This document shows positions 1-10,700 of a DNA stretch of 64,000 nt, in pieces. A program made the translations under genes and the position numbers. Position 1 is the first letter of the stretch, and every line of letters begins with the position of its first letter. The notes under the pieces were generated by a model. The model did no database searches and was not told the DNA's origin. It saw nothing but the letters and a program-made list of their open reading frames with translations. The stretch covers positions 94,975,440 through 95,039,439 of the forward strand of contig NC_067284.1 in assembly GCF_020740795.1 (NCBI RefSeq), given 5' to 3'. The stretch is from Apus apus (lineage: Eukaryota; Chordata; Aves; Apodiformes; Apodidae).

Positions 1-689
1 AAAGCTTACAATGAAAAAAAAAAAAAGGCAAATAAAACAGCTTGTTTGCACTTATTTGTGATGACATTGCAAATTCAGTTTCCTTTCATTGCCACTTGTG
101 AAGTCACTACACAGTGTTGGAAATAAACAGGAAAACTCTATTTTACTGGCAAAACCTATGCAGTCAAATGAAAACAGGCAACAAAAAAAAGACAGACAGT
201 CTGACTGACACAGATCAGAGAAGGCCAGGGTTTATTTATTCTTAAATCAGCTTCCACAAACACAACCTACTTCTCTGCTTGGGAGTTAGAAGACGGAGAG
301 TGAAAAGATCTTTCAGTTTACTTCTGTAATAGGAAGTAAGTGACATTTCATTATATAAATCTTATTTTTCACAGTAAGTGAAACAACATAAACAGCTTTA
401 ATAATATCATTCACATTACAGAAATGTTGCCAGATTTTCCAATCTAAAATTTGTGAACTTTATACAATTTTTCTCCAAAATTCCTTCTAGGACTATAAAT
501 TCATGTCCACACTCAATATACAGCAGGGGAAAAACTCCCCTAAATTTCACACAAGGATCACTTATGAGGCATATTTTCCTCTTTAAAGAAATTTACTTTT
601 GCTAAACTTTTAGACAAGAGTATTAATGACATCAAAAAAATTCTCTCAGGCATAAATTAAAACTGCCCTTCAGATATTCATTGCTACTT

Positions 690-1130
690 TAGATGTCAGC
701 CTGAAAATGTCAGGGCCCCATGGGCACCACCAGCCCTGATTGTCACTGCCTGGCCCCTCGGGGCTCCTCACGGCCCAGGATCCCACGGCAGCCCCTGGGG
801 CCCTCAGCCCCTGCCCCAGCCACACCACAGCAGCAGGGCCAGTCTCCAGCTCCCCAGAGCCCTGCCAAGCCTTGGGCCCCCCCAAAGACCCACATCCAAG
901 CCTCAGCTGGGGCTGTCCTGGTGCCCTGGCTGCCTGCTCCTGGCTGGGGGTGGGTCGGGTCTGGCTGCTGCCCTGCCCCGATGGAGCCCCATGGGAGCCC
1001 CGGATCACCTAGGGATCCACTGGCCCTCAGAGAGCCCCGACCAAACAGGTCAACCCAGCAGGGAGGCAGAGCTGCAGATGCTCTCAGGCTGTGCCTGCAG
1101 CTTCCCACGATACCTCTGCACACCTCTCAA
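690..1130. other. Sharply bounded GC-rich, CpG-poor patch
   Basis: About 440 bases of C/G-rich sequence, rich in CCC, GGG and CAG/CTG words but with few CpGs, sit within very AT-rich DNA. Frames stay open on both strands simply because stop codons are rare at this composition. No protein family is recognisable. It could be an old GC-rich insertion, a decayed CpG island or a gene-conversion hotspot. Confidence 0.5.
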
Positions 1131-1173
1131 CACTGTTACAGGAAAGTGATTGGCTTTATAGGCAAGGGGGGAA

Positions 1174-1192
1174 ATGCAAATCTGATGCAAAT
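1174..1192 (+). promoter_or_regulatory. Pair of octamer (ATGCAAAT) motifs
   Basis: Two perfect ATGCAAAT octamers at 1174-1181 and 1185-1192 lie 11 bases apart start to start, about one helical turn, just downstream of the GC-rich patch and next to an inverted CCAAT box (ATTGG near 1149). This could bind POU-family factors as an enhancer; no function is shown. Confidence 0.35.
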
Positions 1193-3049
1193 TAGACAGC
1201 TTCCACTGCAGATCATAAGTTAGGTATAGCTGCATGAGGCAGTATGAATCCTACCACTTACTTGCACAGCTAAACCAGCACAGCTTTACTGGTGCATTTC
1301 TCTCAATTTCCAGTGGCTTAAAATGAAGATAATATATTTTTCCCCCCATTAACCTGTCTTGCCTAAAGAGGAGGTGGCTCTGTGCCAATAGTCTTTCTCT
1401 CACTGTTTCTCAGAAAGCACCTTTTTGGTCTGAGCATCTACAAGGTAATGCACTATAAATATAGATATAATTAATAGATGTTGGCTATTCCTAACTGGTG
1501 CCGTAACCAGCCCTAACTGGGGTGCTATGGCAGAAAAGATGGTGACTCATAGGGAGATCTGAAGGAGCAGATATTAATGACTCCTTACACACTTTTCCTG
1601 AAGTAAAGCTCAAAACCATAACTCATCAAGTTACTGAACCTAGCCCCAGCAATAGGTATACATTTTAGTCAGGGCAATGCCGTGCAGTTGCTGAGCTGAT
1701 TTAATGAAAAGCTTACGATTTCCTCTAGGCTTTAATTCAATCAGTTACTACATGCCAAAGGTCAATTGAGAAAGGTCTTAGATTAAGTCACCATTTGGAC
1801 CTAAAGGCTACTCAAGAAGCTCACTGTCTTTGGACAGAATCTAGAAAAGTGTAAAGAATGTCAGAAATGAGTTTTCAGGTTTATTGACTTTAATAAATTG
1901 AAATCTGTCCTGCATACTCTAGGTTTATCCTACGCATTTGCCTTGTTACCTGTTCACTTTCTCTGAAACAATTATTTGCCTTGTTAATTTCAAATTACTA
2001 TGTTCTTCTTAAATTAGAAGGCACTAGCATTTTCTTAGGAAAGTCTCAGCTGTCCTTGCATTTCACCTCCAGTTTCACTTGTTAGGAGGGAAGGGGGAAG
2101 ATGTGGAAAGATATTGTTTGCCATGCTTGGAATGACCTTAAAAACATAGAATACTCTTGTCTTTATGGGAAATATTTTGTCTTGAAAGCTGAAATTTTCT
2201 TGCACAATTGAGCAGATCAGAAAATTTAAATATGTATCTGGCATTATTATTTCTGGTGTTCCAATAAGGCTTTACATTCACAGGGAAATGGTAGCATGAA
2301 TTAAAATAAAGGAACTATAAAAAAACCCTCAAAAATTAAATGAAGCATAGACGAATTCTGGATTTTCTAGCTTCAATGTCATCAAAGGGATCATTCGCTT
2401 GCTTGTGTGCAGTTTATGTAATTCATTGCTTTTAATTTGAAGTAAGAAGAAAAAATACCAGTGAAATAGTAGCCATTTTGAACAAAAGCTTAATGTTTCT
2501 GTAATCTAAATGAATACTTGTCTAGATTGTTACACTACTGTACAACAGGAATTCCCTTCCAACTAATGCATTGTAATTACGATGACAGTAATAAAATATG
2601 TGAGCTTTTTTTTTCTTACAATGGGCAGTCAATTAAAGTTACTCATTGATCCTGTCTGAAACACTACACTTTGTACAAAATACTGTATATAAACATATCA
2701 ATACATTTGAAAGACAGTTTTAAAACTGCAGCACTATGAATCCGTTTTAAGAATGGATAAATTAGTTTTGTCCATTGCATTTTAGCTTTAATTAATTTAG
2801 TTCAAGAAAATCCTTCTTCACTTGGCAGACACTCATACTTCATCTTAATTCGGCTATTTTATAAAGCTTGTGTTGACTTCACTTTTAATAATATGCTGCC
2901 TTTTAATAGAGAAATATTGTATTTCATATTTACTTTGCTCTGTTATGCCAGTCTTAAGGGGGCACTGTCATAAGAAGCACTTGTATTATACTTGATTGAA
3001 TACTACACAATGTGTATGATAAATACATATGAAACAATATTCATTATTC

Positions 3050-3055
3050 AATAAA
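3050..3055 (+). terminator. Possible polyadenylation signal of an upstream gene
   Basis: AATAAA is followed by GTGTTAGTTTTTG, a GT-rich downstream element. The preceding 400 bases look like a conserved 3' UTR, with a Pumilio-type TGTATATAA near 2693. No coding exon was found upstream in the window. Confidence 0.25.
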
Positions 3056-4989
3056 GTGTTAGTTTTTGAAGATGGAAAATGGCCTTATCTTGTTTAAAAC
3101 CTGTTCTGACTGTACTAGCATTGTATGGCTGAGGTTTTAATCCTGGCTTAGGCCTTATATTAACATAAAACTGAGAAAAAAAGAAAGGCAGCACATGGGA
3201 TGTGAAATAGTAATTTTATTCTGTAATAATGCAAAAAGCAGAGGTAACAGAATCTCCACCTTTGGGGATATGCAAAAATTAGAGACAACTCTAAACAACT
3301 TGACCTTACTTTGAAGCCGGATCCAGTTTATGCCTGAGAGGACCATTGGACCACATGACCACCAGAGACACCCTCTCACTTCAGCAATTCTGTGCTTACA
3401 TGATTCTGCACTAATATGTTTCAAGGATCCCTCAGAATAGACCAAATTGCAGAAGCAATAAGATATAAGGCAAATAATCATACAAGTTTTGTACTGATGA
3501 TGTTATACTACTAGTTGAGTACATCATGTCATCTCCTGATTTGGCTTAATCTTATACATGCTGTGAATAAGGTGCATGGATTGCACTGAAGGAAGCATAA
3601 GTTCCATTACACATTGAAATGATGGTATAAATTGGGTTAAAATTAGAAATTCCTTGGTGTCATTATTTATAATTCTGCTTCAACATCTGAAAAACAACAT
3701 ATCTGGCAAACTTAAATGTTACACGTACACATTACATGTTCCTCCTGTTAAAATCCACTGGCAGTACCTGAAATTATTTTCTTGGAAAGAGACTGAAAAC
3801 CTCAAAACACTTAAGTTCAAGAGAGAGATAAATATTATGAGATTAATTCATGCACAACAAAGTATCCATAAAAATATAATTAATTAGAAAGTAGAAGCAA
3901 TTGACAAAGGATCAGATCCAAAGTATAACAAACATGGATTTTAGGAGCCTACACACAACACTGCACTTCAAAACTGCTCATTCTGTGGCTGCCTAGCCCT
4001 GGTGGTTCTTATTTGCAACAAGAAAATTCGAATTTTAATTCCAACAGCCCACTTTCCACCTAATGAGTTGACACAATCCAAAAGAAAATGTCATGGAAAA
4101 AGAATCTATTCTTTATTCTACTTACTGATTTACTTCCAAAAATCAAGTAGGTGACAGAAGAGGATCTCTGCAGCTTACAGAGTATCTGCCTGAGAGAGAG
4201 GCATCCTGAACTGTGAATCTTGCTCCTAGGATTGTTTACGCACCATATACCCTAGAAAACCACAAACAATAAAGAAGACATACTCAGCCACAAAAACTGC
4301 CTGTTTTGATTACACAAGAGATTAATTTAAAGGGTAAGGGACAACTGAGGAAGCTGTTGTAACTAAAAGTGCAAAGAAGGACAGTAGATGCTAGAGATGA
4401 AGTATCTCTATTCTTAACAGAGAGCTGGCCCAGGCTCAAATAAAATGTGATATACAAAGCAGAAGAAATCAACAGACTCCATGAACAGAAGAGAACCATG
4501 CATTTTTAGTACAAAATCAGAACAAAATTAATTAAATGTCTGCATTGGCCAAAAAAGATTTGGATAAGCAGAAAAATAAATTACTCCTTCAGACAGTAAC
4601 AGAAGAAAAGGATTGGCTGGTGCCAAATTAGCCAGACTATGCTACCATTATGACCTAACCTTAGGTACCGAAGATACAGCTGAAAATAATGAAAGTAAAT
4701 TTGAAAACAAAACAATGTGGTGTTATCCTCCTCCTTCAATACTTCTTTGTTACTTACTTTTCATTTAAAGAGCCACTATCTAATGAAAAAAAGACAGATA
4801 GAAGCTTAAGCACAATTTTTGAAGGGACTGGGTAGCATCAGCGAAGATGAGAATAATATGTAAATAGGTCAATAGGTAGTAAGCAATAAACATATTTTCA
4901 TTAGATACAGTAGATTTTTTCTTTACAATCTAATAACTGACACTGTATTTGTCTGGTCCAAGATGACAGTGATGGGACAAGAGCTCAAA

Positions 4990-5490
4990 GAGCCATTATG
5001 TCCAGTTCTGGGCTCCCCAGTTCAAGAGGGACACGGATATGCTGGAAAGCATCCAATGGATTGCTACAAGAATGACTAAGGGACTAGAACATCTGTCATA
5101 CGAGGAAAGGCTGAGAGACCTGTGGCTGCTTAGTCTTGAGAAAAGAAGACAGAGAGGAGACCTGATTAATTCCTATAAATATCTGAAGGGTGGATGTCAA
5201 GAATGGGCCAGTCTCTTTTCAGTGGTGCCCTGTGAAAGGATGAGGGGAAACGGTACCAAGCTACAACACTGGAAGCTCCACCTCAACATGAGGAAAAACT
5301 TCACTGTTAGGGTGACAGAGCACTGGAACAGTCTGTCCAGAGAGGTTGTGGAGCCTCCTTCTCTGGAGAATTTCAAGACCTATCTGGACACATTCCTGTG
5401 TGATCTGCCCTAGATGTTCTTGCTGCAGCAGGGGTGTTGGACTCGATGATCAGATGTCCCTTCCAACCCCTATGATTCTATGATACTATA
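4990..5490 (+). mobile_element. CR1 retrotransposon 3' fragment (sense)
   Basis: The + strand encodes the conserved CR1 ORF2 C-terminus: GLEHLSYEERLRDLWLLSLE, then a KNFTVRVTEHWNSLSREVVE-like stretch, followed by the 3' UTR with TTGGACTCGATGATC-like sequence and an ATTCTATGATACTATA tail ending near 5490. It is 5' truncated, as is usual for CR1. The frame from 5039 to 5413 is still open, but this is a fragment of the RT protein's C-terminal part and cannot be active. Confidence 0.9.
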
Positions 5491-8400
5491 AGTCACTAAG
5501 AAGGATGGTGCACAACCTCCTTCACAAGTCTCATGCTTTCATCACATAGTGATGCTGTCATTCATTCCTTTTGCCTTATGCTATTCACCTCCTGTCACAT
5601 ACCAATGGTAGTGGCCAGCAGCCAGAGACCTGCAGTGGTCAACTGGTTAACAATTCCTTGAATTCTTCCTAAGACAGCCATGCCTTTTTCTTTTGCCATG
5701 CTCTAGCATAACACTCAATAGCTACATGGGTACTTGCGTTATTAACTATATTGCTTGAGTAAATCAGTGCAGCAGAACACTTCCAATTCATACTTCAACC
5801 ACCAACGTATGCCCTTATCATTATGCTTGCTGACCTGAGCTGAATATGCAGGCATCTTGGTGCAATCTCTGCAGCAGCAGTATGTGCCCTCTCTCTGCTA
5901 TACAGCCTAATGGCATCCAAACATAGGGAGTTAGTCATGCTGTTCCGTAAGTTTGTAATAAAAGATGCCCATGATGTGAGCCTGCCAAAGACAACACAGG
6001 CTTCCAGATGTAGGAACTCATCACATCAGTACAAGCATGGTCAATCAGGATGTTTCTGAAATGAGTGAATTTATAAACAGTACAGTTCACCTCCTTTGAG
6101 GTTACAGAACTGCTAGCATAGCTCTTTTCCAGGAGCTGATGAACTATTTGATACATGCTCTTTTTTACACTCCTTCTTGTTTGTCTTATTAAAATTATGC
6201 TGCAGAAATATAAAAAAGTTCACCTGCAGCTGGAAGTCCTCTTTACAATTTGTCGCCAATACGGATTATTGGGGGAAAAAAATATCAAACAGGGCTGTTA
6301 CTTTGGCAACAGCTCTGAGTCTAGAAAGCTTGAGCAGCTTCCCAGCTGCCAGGAAAGACTCCAAAACTCACTTGGAGCTGTGGTTACAATGCCTTGCCCA
6401 ATACATTTCAGCAGAACAACCTGAATGGGATTAGCTCAGAAATGTTTCCCAGCTTCTTTCTATTTATGGCAAGGAAATGTTTGGCTAGGGCTCAGCTGAT
6501 CCTGACTCTGAAGTGAGTGACTAAGCACCATTAAAAAGTTCTCAGGAAAGCTAAGCATCTTAATTAGTCTTCAAAGTCTGGATTGACTTACTGTCAAAAG
6601 ATTAGAGGCCAAGAACAAATCTTGAGGTCACTTCTGATGGTTCTTAAGAGAAGAACAGACAAGAAGTCTATGCCAAGTAGTGCACATCATATGGAGTATG
6701 CTGCCTTCTCTGGATACAAGTAACACTTTGGGGGCTCACAAATAAACTAATGACAAACACAAATGGATCTCTGACTTCACTACCTACTCGCTGCTCTGGG
6801 ATTATTCCACCAAATCTTAGCATACATTATAACTGGGTGGGTTTTGACACACTCTGGCTTGTGCAGGACTACCATCAGTCCCTCTCTCCTTCATGCGAGC
6901 ACTGGTGCTATAAACCAAAACCAAAAAAAAAAACCACCCAGACCATAAGCACAGTGATGGCTGCACCCTTTAGTTATCTGTGAAGCTGCTGTGATAATCT
7001 TGAGGCAAAAGACCCAACAAACCTAACCTGCACCAACTAATGGTCTGTGGAATGCTACTGGTACGTAGGCCAGCACTACATGCCCCATTGCCTCAAATAC
7101 CTCTTAGGAATGGGGGTTGTTCATGGGCTGTATGTAGATCACTGATCAGTAAATGAGCAGGTGATATCCTACCTCCTTTCCTAGAGCAGTAAACAACAGG
7201 ATCAGTAAGAAAAGGTGGTCAAAAAGAAACAAAGCCAAGCGGGTTCATATGCTAGTGGGGATTTGTGTGGCCAATGAAGATGCACTGCTGGTAGCTAACT
7301 AACTCATGAACACCGAACAGTGGCTCTGTCACAGCTAGACTCTCTCATAGTTAAGTACAAAGATGTGCAAACTAGTTGGGTCTGATTGCTTCTTCCCCAG
7401 CCGTGCAAGAAACTTGGGCTTTGGGCTTGGGTATAAAACATGCAAGATTTCAGATAGCAGAGGCTAGAGGGTCTTAGTGAGCAACATGAAGGAATGAGGT
7501 TAAGCAGAATTGGTCTCATTTGTAAAGAGGATGTGGTTCTTTGGTAAGAGCTGGAGGCCCCAAAGAAGGTCTGAAATACAGATGCTAAATCCTGAGAGAT
7601 AATGAGGATATTCACTAAACTATAAAATTAAAAGGCCTACTACTGTTTCCACTGAAGACCCAGTGAGAGGGAAGGTTGCCAGTAATGTTTTACAGGAACA
7701 GCTGAAGCCCCAAAAAGCAAAGACTTGATGAAAGGCATCAACTAGAAAGTGTGAGGGAAGAGAACTGCTACTGTCTCAACCTTGTGTCTATTATATTTAC
7801 CTTAGCAAGTATTGGTACAATGTTACAATAATGAATTATGTTCTCCTTGTCTTAGGTGCTAATGTAAACAGAAAATTAAATCCAATCTCTGCTCTCAAAA
7901 TCTGTAGTCCAGTTGAAGTATGGATTCAAGAGACAAGTACATAGATAGTGAAAGTGAGTGCAATTTGCAAAAAAGAATATTTTTAAAGTCCTTTAATTGT
8001 TAATCCAGTTTTAAGGGCTTTTTTTTTTTTCTCTGATTACTATTACTTACTACAAATAATGATGCTAGCTGTGCTATGAAAGTTGTAAACAGTGAGTGTT
8101 TGCAGGTCCTGGCTTGCCATATACTGACAAGAGGGTCTAAATGGACTAAAACTTACATTCCTAAAGTTAAACCTGTACCCATGTCTTTACCTGTAACAAT
8201 CTATGTTTACTATTTAGTCAAATACAGTCAAGTTTTAGAAGTTTGCCTCCCTGTTTAAGTGTGTTACAATAGGCCTGTGTGAATAGACAGAAAAATTAGA
8301 CATTGTTTCTGTAATGTATACAGTTAGCCAAAAGGTAATGGATAATTAAAGACATACTGAAAATGTACAAATGTATCTCCTAAACTTCACTTTTAAGTCC

Positions 8401-9856
8401 ACTTCTTTCATTTCTAGGACTTCAGCCATCTCTGGAAGCATTCTTTCACATTTTGCTGTTTCGAGGAAGTGTCCAACAGTCCTGGAGGCACAGAGGAACA
8501 GTTCCCTAAGTTCCTGACTCAGTGCCTTAGTAAGAATATGTAAACTGCCTTGGTTTCTTTCAAATGTTTATACATCATATACCTGCTGGCAATATGGGTG
8601 TCAACTGATATGGGGATACAGGTCTACAGAAAGTTTGTGGAATTTTGCCTTCTGAGGTTATGATGACGGCTGCATCACAGCTGCTTTACTGCATTCTCAT
8701 TACTCTTATCCCTCTGTGCACTACTACATTTACTGCTGGCTATCAGGCTGAAAACACCTCTTAAAAGTACCATTTTACTGTGGGCTGAGCCTTTTACTGC
8801 AAAGGCATTCACGCTGCAGCTTGGAGATGGGAGTTAATGTCTCGAAACACATCTCTAGAAGCTTTGCCTCCGTTAAGTGATGCCTGATCTTCCAGTTCAT
8901 TTTATTTGAAAAGAAAGTTCAGGAAAGAGTCACAAAAGAATTACCTTTTGCAATATAACAACAACTGAGCTAAAAGCAGTACCTATTACCTGACCACTAA
9001 ACACATCATCCAAGAAATGCAACCTAGGACTAAAAGACAAAGCAGAACGCTCTACTAGCGGCGAGAGGAGCGTTTAACTCGGTGCCACCTGCTTCAACCA
9101 GTCCTGCTGCCGCAAGAAGGGAGGGCAGCCCCTTGGCAACCCCGGCGGCTCCTCCGCACGCTGCTGCCCCGGGTCCTGCCGCCCCTGCCCACCGCGGAGG
9201 TGCGGGGGGGGGATGCGGGGTGTCACGCCCTCCGTCGGGCGCCACGGCCGCTGGAAACGCTGCTCTCGCCCGCCCCAGCCCCGCCGCATCTCGCTGCTTC
9301 CCGCCGGCCTCCCCGCCGCACCCCGAGGCCTGCCCGGCCCTCGCCACGATATCCGGGCCGCCGCGGGACGAGGCGCAGCCTGCTCTGCCCTCACCGGCCC
9401 CGGAGCCGCTGGGGGATTCCCCGCATCTAACCAGCCGCGACGCGCGGCTCCCGCCACAGCCGCCCCGCTCCCGGGCTGCCGCCCTGCGCCTCCCGCGGGC
9501 TGAGGGCGGCTCTTCAGGGCGGCCTTCAGCCGCCAGCACCTGTTACCTGCTCCCGCCTGCGCCTGGCCGGAGGCCAACACCGAGCTCAGGCCTGGCGCGG
9601 TGCTCCCGCCGCCCCCCGCCCGCACCCTCCCGCCGCCGCGGCCCCCCGCGCAGCCCGGCCCGGCTCAGCACGGCGCGCAGCCCCCTCCGCCACATCCGGG
9701 TGCCGGCTCCCTCAGCGCGCAGGCGCGGCCGCTGCCAGGCAGGGCGCCCCGTTAGTGGCCGCCGCCGCCGCCGCTCCTCCCCGGGGCGCTGCGCTTCCGC
9801 GTTGTCAGGCAAGGGGGAGCGAGCGCGAGGCGGGGGAGGCGCCCTCCGCGGCGGCG

Positions 9857-9882
9857 GGAGGAGGAGGAGGAGGAGGAGGAGG
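9857..9882 (+). repeat. (GGA)n microsatellite in the promoter island
   Basis: About eight tandem GGA units form a pure purine run on the + strand, within the CpG island and roughly 670 bp upstream of the start codon. Such mirror-symmetric purine tracts can vary in length between individuals and can form triplex or G-rich structures. It is probably in the core promoter or the early 5' leader. Confidence 0.85.
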
Positions 9883-10091
9883 GTGGTTCTGGGGGCGGGA
9901 GGCGGCAGCAGCAGCAGCAGCCGGGAGAAGCCCCGCTGGTGGCTGGCTGCCGGCACACGCAGCTCTGAGGAGGCGGAGGGTGCCTGAGCCGCGGGGCGGG
10001 CGCCAGCGAAGGGGGGAGCGACTGCGGCGGCGGGAGGGACCGGCACGCACGCACCCGCAGGCAGAGGCGGGGGACAGCAGCGGCTGCCACC

Positions 10092-10097
10092 ATGTGA
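10092..10097 (+). promoter_or_regulatory. Start-stop minimal uORF (ATG TGA) in the putative 5' leader
   Basis: An ATG directly followed by TGA is preceded by GCCACC, the optimal Kozak context at -6 to -1; the +4 base is T because the stop follows. If this stretch is transcribed, scanning ribosomes would initiate and terminate at once, a configuration known to stall ribosomes and lower downstream translation. It lies 455 bases upstream of the STXBP5 start codon. Whether it is in the mRNA depends on the unknown transcription start. Confidence 0.5.
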
Positions 10098-10200
10098 GGC
10101 GGGCTGCGCGCGGGGACGCGGAGGCTCTGCGGAGAGGAGCGGCGGCCCGCACACCCCTGGCGGCGGGAGGGGCGGCCGGGGCGGGGCCGGCCGGGCCCGG

Positions 10201-10304
10201 GTGAGCCGTGCGCCCCGGCGGGCAGGGCGCGGGGCGGCCGCGGGCGGTGAGCGTGGGACCGGCGGCGCTGGGGGGCTGACCGGGTCGTGTTTGCTTCGCT
10301 CCAG
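10201..10304 (+). other. Possible short 5'-UTR intron
   Basis: A consensus donor (CGG|GTGAGC at 10201) is followed 104 bases later by a pyrimidine-containing acceptor (TTGCTTCGCTCCAG|T ending at 10304), with a CTGAC branch-like motif near 10276. A second donor-like GGTGAGC lies near 10246. If spliced, the leader exon would end at 10200 and the coding exon would begin at 10305. The high GC content makes chance matches easy, so this is tentative. Confidence 0.3.
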
Positions 10305-10331
10305 TCGCGGTCTCCGAGCCCGCGGGCCCCT

Positions 10332-10361
10332 ATGAGAAGCGAGGCTGCGCTGCCGGACTGA
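10332..10361 (+). promoter_or_regulatory. Nine-codon uORF upstream of STXBP5
   Basis: An ATG at 10332 opens a nine-codon frame that closes with TGA at 10359-10361, 186 bases before the main start codon. The -3 base is C and the +4 base is A, so the start context is weak and leaky scanning is expected. It would be retained even if the upstream mini-intron were removed. Confidence 0.45.
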
Positions 10362-10547
10362 CGCCTGGCCGCCCGCCGCACGGGCGAGGAGGAGCGCTGC
10401 CCCGCGCCCGGGAGCGCGGCCCCCCTGACCGCGGGTCGCCCCTGCACCGCCTTCCCGGCGGGGGCTCGTCCGCCGCCTGCGGGCGGTGACAGCGGCAGCG
10501 CGGCGGCGGCGAGGCCGGCGGAGCGGGGAGCGCCGCCGCCGAAGACC

Positions 10548-10700
10548 ATGAGGAAATTTAACATCAGGAAGGTGCTGGACGGCCTGACGGCCGTCTCCGC
10601 CGTCGCCTCGGCGTCGTCCGCCGCGCAGCAGCAGCAGGCGGGGAACCGGGAGACCGAAATCCAGGAGACGCTCCAGTCCGAGCACTTCCAGCTCTGCAAG
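10548..10700 (+). CDS. STXBP5: STXBP5 coding exon 1 (residues 1-51)
   Basis: The start codon at 10548 sits in GAAGACCATGA, with an in-frame protein that begins [15 protein letters not shown], the conserved tomosyn N-terminus. Residues 16-32 form a low-complexity Val/Ala/Ser stretch and four Gln (CAG x4 at 10626-10637), the part that varies most within the family. The exon ends with QSEHFQLCK, followed by a donor AAG|GTGAGG, phase 0. No in-frame upstream ATG with better support was seen. Confidence 0.95.

Larger units (their letters stand above)
1..9049. other. Upstream intergenic DNA, no gene recognised
   Basis: AT-rich sequence with no coding exon that I can support on either strand. Noted contents: a GC-rich patch at about 690-1130, two octamer motifs at 1174-1192, a 3'-UTR-like stretch ending in AATAAA at 3050-3055, one CR1 fragment at about 4990-5490, and an A-rich run near 6920. 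The segment at about 5760-6160 is somewhat less AT-rich but unassigned. The rest appears unique and non-coding. Confidence 0.7.

Noticed and set aside
670..1235. Overlapping open frames of 60-167 codons on both strands
   Set aside because: They coincide with the GC-rich patch, exist in several frames at once, and the proteins are Pro/Gly/Ala-rich without recognisable domains. Composition explains them.
5760..6160. Minus-strand open stretches resembling coding sequence
   Set aside because: The translation shifts frame and matches no family I know; a decayed DNA transposon was considered, but I could not identify catalytic residues or terminal repeats.
9082..9987. A 301-codon open frame on the + strand, with long open frames on the minus strand through 9030-10753
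   Set aside because: All lie within the CpG island, where stop codons are rare in every frame. The products are Pro/Arg/Ala/Ser low-complexity with no family resemblance, and the real start of STXBP5 is at 10548 in another context.
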